Assembly: GCF_000374425.1 (NCBI RefSeq)
Contig: NZ_KB894361.1
Location: 1 to 64,000, forward strand
DNA: 64,000 bases
Source of the DNA: Acinetobacter tjernbergiae DSM 14971 = CIP 107465
GTDB lineage: Bacteria; Pseudomonadota; Gammaproteobacteria; Pseudomonadales; Moraxellaceae
Reading direction: 5' to 3'
The notes under the pieces: generated by a model
Database searches by the model: none
What the model saw: the letters and a program-made list of their open reading frames with translations, nothing else
Told to the model about the DNA's origin: nothing
Translations under genes and position numbers: made by a program
In this document: positions 27,884-38,216 of the stretch, piece after piece
Numbering within the stretch: position 1 is the first letter of the stretch
Layout of the letters: each line of letters starts with the position of its first letter

Positions 27884-30064
27884 ATGAATCGTCGTGATTT
27901 TTTATTAAATTCAACCAAAGCATTGTTTGGAACTGCTGCACTTACTAGTTTTCCAATGAGCATTCAAAAAGCACTTGCAATTGATGCCAAAGTTGAAACG
28001 GGTACCATTAAAGATGTGAAACATGTGGTGATTTTGACTCAAGAAAACCGCTCTTTCGATAATTATTTTGGGACGTTAAAAGGGGTACGCGGTTTTGGTG
28101 ATCGTTTTACGATTCCTTTAACTCAGGGGCGCAAGGTGTGGGAACAATATGATGCGAACAAGAACAAAGTTTATCCTTATCATCTAGACAGCAGCCGTGG
28201 CAATGCACAGCGTGTCAGTGGTACGCCTCATTCATGGACAGATGGTCAGTTCGCTTGGGATCACGGGCGTATGGGCAATTGGGTACAATATAAGCAGCCT
28301 CAGTCCATGGGATATTATAAACAACAAGAAGTTGATTTTCAGTTTGCCTTAGCCAATGCATTTACCCTGTGTGATGCATATCACTGTGCAATGCATACAG
28401 GGACAAACTCAAATCGGATGTTTATATGGACGGGTACCAATGGCCCAACTGGTGCAAATGTTGCGAGTGTTGTGAATGATTTAGATGATATTGGCCCATC
28501 AACCGTTGGCTATGATTGGACAACCTATCCAGAACGTTTACAGCAAGCAGGCGTTACTTGGAAAGTTTATCAAAACATGCCTGATAACTTTACCGATAAC
28601 CCATTAGCAGGTTTTAAACAGTACCGCCGTGCCAACGAGTTGTCTGGTAAACCAGTGAATAATAATTCAGATTGTCCTGCTTATGATCCTGCGATTGATA
28701 TAACACAGCCCTTATATAAAGGCATTGCCAACACGATGCCCGATGGTGGGTTCTTGGGGACATTTAAAGAAGACATTGCTAAAGGACAATTACCGCAAGT
28801 GAGTTGGTTGGTCGCACCTGCCACCTATAGTGAACATCCCGGGCCTTCAAGCCCAGTACAAGGTGCGTGGTATATTCAAGAAGTATTAAATGCTTTAACT
28901 GAACGACCAGAACTGTGGAGCCAAACAGTTTTCTTGATTAACTTTGATGAGAATGATGGTTTCTTTGACCATGTTCCGTCTCCAAGTGCGCCATCAATTG
29001 ATGTGTCTGGTGAGGTGTGTGGTAAATCAACGTTAACAAAAGAACAAATGTCGTATGAGTATGCTACACATGCTAAAGCTTCTGTGGGTCAGCCAAATTT
29101 TACCGATCCTAAAGTAAGTAATGGTGTTGGTGTTTATGGGCCGGGTATTCGTGTGCCGATGTACATTATTTCACCGTGGAGCCGTGGTGGATGGGTAAAT
29201 TCACAAGTGTTTGATCACTCTTCGGTGATTCGTTTCTTAGAGCAATGCTTTGGTGTGCAAGAACCGAATATTAGCCCATATCGTCGTGCGGTGTGTGGTG
29301 ATTTAACTTCAGCATTCAACTTTAAAACACCTAATCTGTTACCTCTAGATAATTTATCAGGTAAAAAGAGCAAATCCGAAGCCGATGCAATTCGTAAAGC
29401 ACAGGAAGGGATGGCACAAGTCATTCGTCCTTTGAACCAGTCTTATCCATTGCAAGAGATTGGTATCCGACCATCACGTGCATTACCCTATATTTTGCAT
29501 ACCAGTGCCAAAGTCGATGCTGCAAAGAAAACCGTAAAACTGATGTTTTCTAACACAGGTACACATGCTGCTGTCTTTCATGTTTATGATAAGTTGAATC
29601 TAGATGCTATTCCACGCCGTTATATGGTGGAAGCAGGAAAACAACTTGATGATGTTTGGAAGACCAAAGAAAACCAATATGATTTATGGGTTTTGGGACC
29701 GAATGGCTTTCATCGCAGCTTTACGGGTAATGTTGCTCAAGCAACTCAGTTTGAAGCTTTGCCAGAAATCCGTGTGTGTATGGAAGAATGTGATCCAAAA
29801 TTGTTCTTGAAAGTGCGCAATGATGGAACCCAAACAGCAAAATTGGTTATCAAAGCGAATGCTTACCTACCGAATAAAGTATGGCAGATCGACACGACGA
29901 CAATAGAAAAAGAGTTAAGCTGGGATATGTCTGAATTTGGTGGTTGGTATGACTTTACAGTGACGATTCAAAATGAACCAAGTTTTAGCCGTCGTTTTGC
30001 GGGTCGCATTGAGATCAACGAAGACTCAATTTCTGATCCATATATGGGTGCTATAGGATTGTAG
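27884..30064 (+). CDS. plc: Phosphocholine-specific phospholipase C, Tat-exported
   Basis: This 726-residue protein of the acid-phosphatase-like (PLC-PlcH) family hydrolyses phosphatidylcholine, giving diacylglycerol and phosphocholine. The N-terminus is a Tat signal (MNRRDFLLNSTKALFGTAAL). The catalytic region has VVILTQENRSFDNYFGTLKGVRGFGDR, HTGTNSNRMFIWTG, FLINFDENDGFFDHVPSP and YGPGIRVPMYIISPWSRGGWV. The C-terminal third carries two repeats of the DUF756 type (VKLMFSNTGTHAAVFHVYD; LFLKVRNDGTQTAKLVIKAN). It lies downstream of a small lipoprotein gene. It is a secreted virulence-associated enzyme in relatives. Confidence 0.93.
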   Translation: MNRRDFLLNSTKALFGTAALTSFPMSIQKALAIDAKVETGTIKDVKHVVILTQENRSFDNYFGTLKGVRGFGDRFTIPLTQGRKVWEQYDANKNKVYPYHLDSSRGNAQRVSGTPHSWTDGQFAWDHGRMGNWVQYKQPQSMGYYKQQEVDFQFALANAFTLCDAYHCAMHTGTNSNRMFIWTGTNGPTGANVASVVNDLDDIGPSTVGYDWTTYPERLQQAGVTWKVYQNMPDNFTDNPLAGFKQYRRANELSGKPVNNNSDCPAYDPAIDITQPLYKGIANTMPDGGFLGTFKEDIAKGQLPQVSWLVAPATYSEHPGPSSPVQGAWYIQEVLNALTERPELWSQTVFLINFDENDGFFDHVPSPSAPSIDVSGEVCGKSTLTKEQMSYEYATHAKASVGQPNFTDPKVSNGVGVYGPGIRVPMYIISPWSRGGWVNSQVFDHSSVIRFLEQCFGVQEPNISPYRRAVCGDLTSAFNFKTPNLLPLDNLSGKKSKSEADAIRKAQEGMAQVIRPLNQSYPLQEIGIRPSRALPYILHTSAKVDAAKKTVKLMFSNTGTHAAVFHVYDKLNLDAIPRRYMVEAGKQLDDVWKTKENQYDLWVLGPNGFHRSFTGNVAQATQFEALPEIRVCMEECDPKLFLKVRNDGTQTAKLVIKANAYLPNKVWQIDTTTIEKELSWDMSEFGGWYDFTVTIQNEPSFSRRFAGRIEINEDSISDPYMGAIGL

Positions 30065-30080
30065 GATTTAGATATGATGT

Positions 30081-30115
30081 AAAAGCAGCTCAAGAGCAAT
30101 CTTTAGCTGCTTTTT
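30081..30115 (+). terminator. Terminator of plc
   Basis: AAAAGCAGCT (30081-30090) pairs with AGCTGCTTTT (30105-30114) around a 14-base loop, with one more T after. Confidence 0.8.
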
Positions 30116-30550
30116 AATGGGTTAAAATTATCGCAGTAAAAATAAATGGATACAGAGTAAAATTAGTGCTATTAGAGTGAAAAAACCAGCCAAAAATACC
30201 TCAGTGCGATCAAAATTCACTCAGTTATCCAAACTGATAACAACGTATAACTCTGTAGTCGATCGTACAGATCAGTCCTTCAAAACAATTTCAAAGACGA
30301 AATCAATAAAAATAAATCGAATGATCTTAAAAATTTAATGAAATAAAGCTTCCAATACGATGCCTAAGCAGATGATTTATTCTAATCTGCGCTATTTAGT
30401 ACTTTACGTTTACACTGATCGGAATAGAGTTAAGCATATCATTCTCAACAATAGCTCACAGAGCATTTGCATGCTGTAACATAGCATTCCAATTTTTCTC
30501 ATTTTGCGTTGGTAGACTAGAAAAATTAAGAATAAATAAGGAAGGGGAAT
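30116..30550. other. Non-coding stretch between plc and the 57-aa gene
   Basis: I see no convincing reading frame, RNA gene or long repeat in these 435 bases. The last ~60 bases presumably hold the promoter of the small gene at 30551, but no clear -35/-10 pair can be named. Confidence 0.5.
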
Positions 30551-30724
30551 ATGGTACAAGTTTTTCTAGTTTTATTAACTGCAGTGACTTTTGTGTTGAT
30601 GGCAGCAGATCCACGACCAGCAGATTCAGCTGAAGCTAAGTCAGCGTGGACAAAGAAGGTCGAAACAACAAGTATTTCGACCTCGGATATAATACAAACT
30701 GAGCAACAGGATAACGATGCTTAG
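30551..30724 (+). CDS. 57-residue small membrane or secreted protein
   Basis: The ATG at 30551 is preceded by AGGAAGGGG (30539-30546), one of the better ribosome sites of the window. The peptide starts with a hydrophobic helix (VQVFLVLLTAVTFVLMAA) and continues with a charged tail, DPRPADSAEAKSAWTKKVETT, ending EQQDNDA. It could be a single-pass membrane protein or a short secreted peptide. It ends 5 bases before the nadC stop on the other strand. I do not recognise a family. Coding potential rests on the ribosome site and the signal-like start. Confidence 0.55.
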   Translation: MVQVFLVLLTAVTFVLMAADPRPADSAEAKSAWTKKVETTSISTSDIIQTEQQDNDA

Positions 30725-30729
30725 AATAT

Positions 30730-32299
<1,570 letters not shown>

Positions 32300-32369
32300 T
32301 TTCACAACGAAATCTATTTGGACTTTCATTACAATAACGCTTTTTAAAGATAAGCCGTAGGTGAATGCG

Positions 32370-33911
32370 ATGGCATTGTGGCGATCGACTGTCATTGTCA
32401 GTGCAATGACGATGTTATCCCGGATTTTGGGATTGGTGCGTGATATTGTGCTACTGAATGTATTTGGTGCGGGTAAAGATTTTGATACCTTCGTGGTTGC
32501 GTTCCGTATTCCCAACTTTTTTCGGCGGCTATTTGCTGAAGGCGCATTTTCTCAAGCCTTTATTCCAATTTTAACCGAATATAAAACCAGTCGTACGCAT
32601 GCCGAAGTTCAGATTTTAATTAGTCGGGTCTTTGGTTGCTTATTAACAGCAATGTCATTGCTCACCTTTGTGGCAATGGTGGCAGCACCCGCGATTATTT
32701 ATATTTATGCACCTGGTTTCCATAACGATTCAGAGAAATTTGAACTCGCTGTTGATATGTTTCGTCTCACAATTCCTTATCTGATGTTCATGTCATTAAC
32801 GGCTTTTGCGAGTAGTATCTTAAATAGTTATGGTTCATTTGCTTCGCCAGCCTTTTCACCTGTATTGCTGAATGTGGCAATGATTGCAGGGGCGTGGTGG
32901 CTAACGCCGTATATGGCTGAACCGATTATGGCATTAGGATGGGCTGTTGTGGTTGCAGGTGTTTTACAGCTCGCGATTCAGATTCCTGAGTTATGGAATA
33001 AGAACTTACTGATTCCCCCAAAAGTTGATTTTAAGCACGAAGGTGTTGATCGCATCTTAAAACTGATGCTGCCTGCTTTATTTGGTGTATCAGTCACGCA
33101 GATCAACTTATTGCTGAATACGATTTGGGCATCATTCATGCAAGATGGTTCGGTATCTTGGTTATATAGTGCTGAACGTATGACAGAACTTCCACTCGGT
33201 TTAATCGGGGTGGCGATTGGCACTGTGATTCTACCTTCACTTTCAGCGCGTCATGCGGAACAAGATCAAGCTAAGTTTAAGGGCATGATTGACTGGGCTG
33301 CTAAAATAATCATGCTTGTTGGTATTCCTTCGAGTATTGCATTATTTATGCTGTCGACACCGATTATTCAAGCTCTGTTTCAACGTGGCGAGTTTACTTT
33401 AGAAGATACACGAATGACCGCATTAGCCTTGCAATGTATGAGTGCAGGGGTGATCTCATTTATGCTGATTAAAGTGTTTGCGCCTGGTTTTTATGCCCAG
33501 CAAGATACCAAAACTCCTGTTCGTGTAGGTTTAATGGCTGTCGCTGCCAATGCTATTTTAAACGTCGTTTTTATTGGCTTGTTTAAGTTAATTGATTGGC
33601 ATGCAGAGCATATGGCTTTGGCCATGGCATCATCAGGTTCAGCACTGGTGAATGCGGGGATGCTGTATTTCTATTTGCATAAACGCAATATTTATCGTTT
33701 TGGCGCACATTGGAAAAAACTGGGATTGCAATATACAGTTGCTAATATCACCATGATTGCCGCGCTTTGGTATGGTTTAACCTGGTATCAAGGCGATATT
33801 TCACAATGGTTACGTATTGCAGAAGTGACGGGATTGTGTGTAATCGGTGTTATTGCTTATGTCGTTGGGCTATTTGTAATGGGTTTCCGTCCTCGACATT
33901 TAAAAGCTTAA
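32370..33911 (+). CDS. murJ: Lipid II flippase MurJ
   Basis: This is a 513-residue MOP-superfamily flippase with about 14 membrane helices that moves lipid II across the inner membrane. The opening MALWRSTVIVSAMTMLSRILGLVRDIVLLNVFGAG, FRIPNFFRRLFAEGAFSQAFIPI and APGFYAQQDTKTPVRVGL are diagnostic. I chose ATG 32370 because AGGTGA at 32359-32364 sits 5 bases upstream; a GTG at 32361 is in the ribosome site itself. In Acinetobacter, murJ flanks the capsule locus, as here. A bidirectional terminator follows. Confidence 0.96.
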   Translation: MALWRSTVIVSAMTMLSRILGLVRDIVLLNVFGAGKDFDTFVVAFRIPNFFRRLFAEGAFSQAFIPILTEYKTSRTHAEVQILISRVFGCLLTAMSLLTFVAMVAAPAIIYIYAPGFHNDSEKFELAVDMFRLTIPYLMFMSLTAFASSILNSYGSFASPAFSPVLLNVAMIAGAWWLTPYMAEPIMALGWAVVVAGVLQLAIQIPELWNKNLLIPPKVDFKHEGVDRILKLMLPALFGVSVTQINLLLNTIWASFMQDGSVSWLYSAERMTELPLGLIGVAIGTVILPSLSARHAEQDQAKFKGMIDWAAKIIMLVGIPSSIALFMLSTPIIQALFQRGEFTLEDTRMTALALQCMSAGVISFMLIKVFAPGFYAQQDTKTPVRVGLMAVAANAILNVVFIGLFKLIDWHAEHMALAMASSGSALVNAGMLYFYLHKRNIYRFGAHWKKLGLQYTVANITMIAALWYGLTWYQGDISQWLRIAEVTGLCVIGVIAYVVGLFVMGFRPRHLKA

Positions 33912-33924
33912 AATAAGAACTTGA

Positions 33925-33960
33925 ATAAAAGAAACCCTCCTGATGGAGGGTTTCTTTTAT
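33925..33960. terminator. Bidirectional terminator between murJ and the capsule-side FKBP gene
   Basis: A perfect 16-bp inverted repeat (33925-33940 with 33945-33960), loop TGAT, is A-rich on one flank and T-rich on the other. It includes the stop codon of the minus-strand FKBP gene (33957-33959). Confidence 0.92.
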
Positions 33961-34640
33961 TTTACTTCAAGTAATTCAATATCAAAAATGAGCGTACTGT
34001 TTGGACCAATTACATCACCTGAACCCACCTTACCATATGCTAAATCTGATGGAATAAAGAAGCGGCTCTTACCACCGACCTTCATGGTTTGAACACCTTC
34101 AGTCCAACCTGCAATTACTTGATTCAGTTTAAATTCAATAGGGTGGTTACGAGCAATAGAACTATCAAATACAGTGTCGTCTAACAAGCGCCCCTCATAG
34201 TTGACTTTAACTGTTGACGTTGCTTTGGGAGATTTCCCCTGACCTTCTTGTATGACCTGATATTGTAAACCTGATTTAGTGGTTACGATCTCTGCTTTTT
34301 TTGCATTGTCGCTTAAAAAATTTTTTCCAATTTGCTCATTTTTTTGAGCAAGTTCTTGAAATTCTATGAGTTGTTTTGCTTCGAGGCGTTTTTTATATTG
34401 TCCCAATAAATTGATCATTTCCTCATCTTTTAAAGAGGGTGTTTTACCTTCAACAGCTTCTTGTAGACCTTGAGCAATAGTTTCAATATTGAGATCTTTT
34501 AAAGTTTCAGCATAGCTTTTGCCAATTAAATAACCGTAGCTATAGCCCAATTGGTCTTTTTCTGGGCTTTTTAAGGTAATGGGCGATGCATGCACTGTCC
34601 CAATCACGGAGGTAATTAAAATAAGGCTTAATTTTTTCAT
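33957..34640 (-). CDS. fklB: Exported FKBP-type peptidyl-prolyl isomerase, FklB/FkpA type, copy 2
   Basis: This 227-residue protein has a signal peptide (MKKLSLILITSVIGTVHA), an N-terminal dimerisation domain (DQLGYSYGYLIGKSYAETLKDLNIETIAQGLQEAVEGKTP) linked by a long helix, and a C-terminal FKBP domain: [81 protein letters not shown]. It folds periplasmic or outer-membrane proteins. It is 45 bases downstream of a paralogous FKBP gene. This pair marks the edge of the capsule locus in Acinetobacter. Confidence 0.92.
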   Translation of the reverse strand: MKKLSLILITSVIGTVHASPITLKSPEKDQLGYSYGYLIGKSYAETLKDLNIETIAQGLQEAVEGKTPSLKDEEMINLLGQYKKRLEAKQLIEFQELAQKNEQIGKNFLSDNAKKAEIVTTKSGLQYQVIQEGQGKSPKATSTVKVNYEGRLLDDTVFDSSIARNHPIEFKLNQVIAGWTEGVQTMKVGGKSRFFIPSDLAYGKVGSGDVIGPNSTLIFDIELLEVK

Positions 34641-34685
34641 TATTTCTTCCAAAATAAAGGAGAGCATATGCTCTCCTTATATCAT

Positions 34686-35393
34686 TTATTTTACAGCGAT
34701 TAATTCTACATCAAAAATTAATGTGCTATTGGGTGGGATAGAGTTTGGAACACCTTGTTCGCCATAAGCTAAGTTCGCTGGAATGTATAGAATAGCTTTT
34801 CCACCTTCTTTCACTAATTGTAAACCTTCGGTCCAACCTGGAATGACTTGATTAAGTGGAAATTCAATTGGCTCACCACGATCATAAGAACTGTCAAAAA
34901 CTTTGCCATCCGTTAATTGACCTTTATAATGAACTTTGACAACAGAAGTTGCTGTAGGTTGCTTTCCAGTACCTTCTTTGATGATTTTATACTGTAATCC
35001 AGAAGCTGTAGTCTTAACGCCTTCTTTTTTTGCATTTTCTGATAAGAAAGAGTTACTTGTTGTTTCAGCTTTCTTTGTTGCATTTAGTTGCTTCTGCTGT
35101 AATTCTTTTTGGAATTCTACATAAGCTGCTTGTAATTCTTCTTCTGTATATGCTGCAGGTTTTTGAGCATGTCCATCACGAAAACCTGTAATGAATGCCG
35201 CGGTTTCTAATTCAGGTGGTGTCTGCTTTGCGACTTCATAACCTAAAGCATAACTGATTTTTGCAACAGGTGCCGCATTCTTATCAGCTTTTGCCCCGAG
35301 TTCAGTATTTGGATGTTGAGTCGCATAATAGATCGGAACAAGTGCAGCACCACCTAAAACAACGGCTGCAATAACAGGTAAAGCTTTACTCAT
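34686..35393 (-). CDS. fkpA: Exported FKBP-type peptidyl-prolyl isomerase FkpA, copy 1
   Basis: This 235-residue protein has an N-terminal hydrophobic segment ([26 protein letters not shown]) that may be an uncleaved anchor. A dimerisation domain ([30 protein letters not shown]) follows, then a helical linker rich in Gln and Lys, and then the FKBP domain: [98 protein letters not shown]. It sits 179 bases downstream of the wzc stop and is a standard flank of the export genes. Together with fklB it may assist surface polysaccharide export proteins (inference). Confidence 0.92.
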   Translation of the reverse strand: MSKALPVIAAVVLGGAALVPIYYATQHPNTELGAKADKNAAPVAKISYALGYEVAKQTPPELETAAFITGFRDGHAQKPAAYTEEELQAAYVEFQKELQQKQLNATKKAETTSNSFLSENAKKEGVKTTASGLQYKIIKEGTGKQPTATSVVKVHYKGQLTDGKVFDSSYDRGEPIEFPLNQVIPGWTEGLQLVKEGGKAILYIPANLAYGEQGVPNSIPPNSTLIFDVELIAVK

Positions 35394-35572
35394 GAGATGT
35401 CCAAAATTGAGATTTTAATAAAAAATATGGCCATGATCTTAGCATGTCTATGCTTAAGCATTGAATAACCCAATTAAAAAATCCGTGTATTTTTTATATG
35501 AGTTATGTTTTCTATTAAAAAACCAGATCATTAGATCTGGTTTTTTAATACTGGATAAAATTGGTTTATAAA

Positions 35573-37765
35573 TTAATCATCTTTATGTGCTTTATAGGCA
35601 TATGAATAATTGTAGCCATAGCCATAGCCATAACCAGTACCAGCACGTTGAATATCATTTAAGATAAAGCCATTCACTTTTACACCAGCTTGTTCAAAGC
35701 GATTCAAACTGAGCTCAAGCTCTTTCATTTGTGATTTAGCATATCGAGCAACAATTAGATTTACCCCTGCATATTGGGAAATAATAATCCCGTCTGTTAC
35801 CGCAAGGATCGGTGGTGTATCAATAATGATATGATCATATTGCTGCTCTAATTGTTCCAATAGCAATTTAAACTGTTCAGAGCTAAGCATTTCTGATGGA
35901 TTAGCAGGACTTTTACCACGAGTAATAACACTTAAACCAGATACTTCAGTTTGATGAATTACTTGATTTATATCCGCTTGGTTACTGAGTAATTCAGATA
36001 AACCCGGCTTGACATCTATATTAAAATATTTATGCATATAGCCACGGCGCATATCTGCATCGATTAACAGAACCTTTTTATCACTTTGAGCAAAAATTGT
36101 TGCTAAATTCGTTGAGATAAATGATTTACCGACTTCAGGCGATGGGCCTGCGATCATGACAATATTATTCTTTGCATTGACAAGCGCAAAATGAATAGCT
36201 GTACGAATACTTCTTAAACTTTCGACAGCAATATCATCACTATGCTTAACCGCAAGAATAGGAATAGTTTTCTTCTTCTTCAAGATACTAATACGTGTTT
36301 CTTGAATAGGTGAACGAGGAACAGTTGCATAAACTGGCAAATCAAATTCACCCTCAATTTGGGTTGAATCTTTAACACCTGTACGCAATAAGTTACGAAG
36401 CAAAGCAATTAATGTTCCCAAGAATCCACCAAGGATAAGTGCAAGCATAAGTATCTGCAATTTCTTTGGTTTGATTGGTTTAATCGGTTCTACAGCTGTA
36501 TCAACAATACGGACATTACCAATTTCTCCAGCTTTAGCAATTCGTAGTTGCTGATAGGAGTTCAACAAAGCAGTATATAGCTGAGTCTTCACTTCAACTT
36601 CACGATAAAGCTGTAAATATTGTCTTTGTAAATCAGGCAATTGTTTCAACGTGCTATTTAATTCAGCTATTTGCTTATTAATAGTAGTGATTTGAGCATT
36701 AATTTCGCGCATTGTTGGGTGTTCAGCGGTGTATTTAGCTGCCATATCCGCTTGCTGCTGCTGTAACTCGATTTTCTTAGTTTCTAAAGCAATACTTTGT
36801 GTAAGGTACAACTCTGATTCTTTCGTCACGTCAACGGTATTATATTGCTGACGAAATTTATTAAATTCTCGTTCAGCATCATCCAACTGTTTCTTTAATT
36901 CAGGTAATTGTTCGTCTAGGAATTTAAGTGTTTGGGCTGTCTCGGCAGAACGACGAGCAACGTTCTGAGCACTGTATGCTGACAAGATTGCATTCAGAAC
37001 TTTAGTAATATGTTCTTTATCTTGACCTTGATAGTTGAGACCTAAAATTCCAGTTAATTTACCTCTTTCAGCCACTGAGTAATTTGAACTAATAGCTTCA
37101 ACGGCAGCAGGGAGAGATTTTTTTTGTATAAAATAACTCGTTTGTAACAGGTCTTTAGAAAAAATTCCTATTTTCCAAACGCCGTGTTGGTTCGTAAATT
37201 GACTGAATTGATTTAAAGGGGCTGTTAAAATGATTTCATCTGTTCTGGTATCGGTTAAACGTAATTTATTATTATGGAAGCTCAATAAAATTGATTTATC
37301 AAGATAATTATTTGGAACTTCAAAAGCTTGAACTTCAAAAGTTTTACTTTCATCTTTAAAGATAACTGCCTTTGGTGTGTATTCTGTTGCATAGTTCTGT
37401 TTGTTGACTAAACGATGGCTGAAGGTGTCTTCCGTACTCACTATGTTCAAATTGAGGTGCAGTGCTTGAATAACTGAACCTAAAACTAAACGAGATTTTA
37501 AAATTTCAATTTCAGATTGTGCAGGTGATTTTTGATCTATCATCATTTGCGATAGATCACCCAATAATGCAGCAGATGCACCTTTACTATCTTCTACCTG
37601 AACTAATGCATCAACGGAATATGTATCAGGTGTTGTACGAAGGTACAGAAATGCGCAACCTAGACTTAGAATGCTAAATAATGCAATTAATTTCCATTGA
37701 GCAATCAAAGCAAAAAATAGCTCTTTTAGGTCAATTGTATCTTCAGTATTGGTATTATGGCTCAT
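35573..37765 (-). CDS. wzc: Tyrosine-protein kinase Wzc, polysaccharide co-polymerase
   Basis: This 730-residue inner-membrane protein controls capsule chain length and export. The Wzz domain with two membrane helices flanks a periplasmic coiled coil (about 30-435, with LKKQLDDAEREFNKFRQQYNTVD). The bacterial tyrosine kinase domain has Walker A GPSPEVGKSFISTNLA (about 540), Walker A' VLLIDADMRRG (about 570) and Walker B HIIIDTPP. The C-terminal Tyr cluster YGYGYGYNYSYAY carries the autophosphorylation sites. The start MSHNTNTED (37765) is preferred to the longer frame. The wza-wzb-wzc block runs opposite to the biosynthetic operon. Confidence 0.96.
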   Translation of the reverse strand: MSHNTNTEDTIDLKELFFALIAQWKLIALFSILSLGCAFLYLRTTPDTYSVDALVQVEDSKGASAALLGDLSQMMIDQKSPAQSEIEILKSRLVLGSVIQALHLNLNIVSTEDTFSHRLVNKQNYATEYTPKAVIFKDESKTFEVQAFEVPNNYLDKSILLSFHNNKLRLTDTRTDEIILTAPLNQFSQFTNQHGVWKIGIFSKDLLQTSYFIQKKSLPAAVEAISSNYSVAERGKLTGILGLNYQGQDKEHITKVLNAILSAYSAQNVARRSAETAQTLKFLDEQLPELKKQLDDAEREFNKFRQQYNTVDVTKESELYLTQSIALETKKIELQQQQADMAAKYTAEHPTMREINAQITTINKQIAELNSTLKQLPDLQRQYLQLYREVEVKTQLYTALLNSYQQLRIAKAGEIGNVRIVDTAVEPIKPIKPKKLQILMLALILGGFLGTLIALLRNLLRTGVKDSTQIEGEFDLPVYATVPRSPIQETRISILKKKKTIPILAVKHSDDIAVESLRSIRTAIHFALVNAKNNIVMIAGPSPEVGKSFISTNLATIFAQSDKKVLLIDADMRRGYMHKYFNIDVKPGLSELLSNQADINQVIHQTEVSGLSVITRGKSPANPSEMLSSEQFKLLLEQLEQQYDHIIIDTPPILAVTDGIIISQYAGVNLIVARYAKSQMKELELSLNRFEQAGVKVNGFILNDIQRAGTGYGYGYGYNYSYAYKAHKDD

Positions 37766-37782
37766 AATCTTAAATCTAAAAG

Positions 37783-38211
37783 TTAAATATAGGTTTTCCA
37801 ATCAACAACACACTGTTGAATCAGCTGACATGTATCATCAAAAAAAGCTTGGTCATGTTGATATGGGTCAGGAACATTTTTATTTTGCCAATGCCCTAAA
37901 CGGAAGACTTTGCCTTTTACAAAAGGCCAAGTTTGTTCGATATGTTTTTGCTGATTATTACTCATGACCAAAACGATATCGGCTTTTTTAAGGAGTTCTG
38001 CATTTAATTTCTTTGCAATGTGTGCGCTCATATCAATATCTAAGCGTTGCATACACAATTGCGCTTTTTTATCAGCAGGATGACCAATCAGACCTGAAAT
38101 GCCAGCAGATTCAATATGGACAGTAGATGATTGTTGTTTGAGTAGGTATTCAGCCATAGGACTACGGCAAATATTTCCAACACAGACAACTAAAATGTTT
38201 TTTATATCCAT
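37783..38211 (-). CDS. wzb: Low-molecular-weight protein tyrosine phosphatase Wzb
   Basis: This 142-residue cytoplasmic phosphatase dephosphorylates the Tyr tail of Wzc, and the cycle is needed for capsule polymerisation. The P-loop is CVGNICRSPMAEYLL (CX5R, Cys near residue 10), and the catalytic Asp lies in VPDPYQHDQAFFD. It lies 5 bases after wza and 17 before wzc. Confidence 0.95.
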   Translation of the reverse strand: MDIKNILVVCVGNICRSPMAEYLLKQQSSTVHIESAGISGLIGHPADKKAQLCMQRLDIDMSAHIAKKLNAELLKKADIVLVMSNNQQKHIEQTWPFVKGKVFRLGHWQNKNVPDPYQHDQAFFDDTCQLIQQCVVDWKTYI

Positions 38212-38216
38212 CTAGT

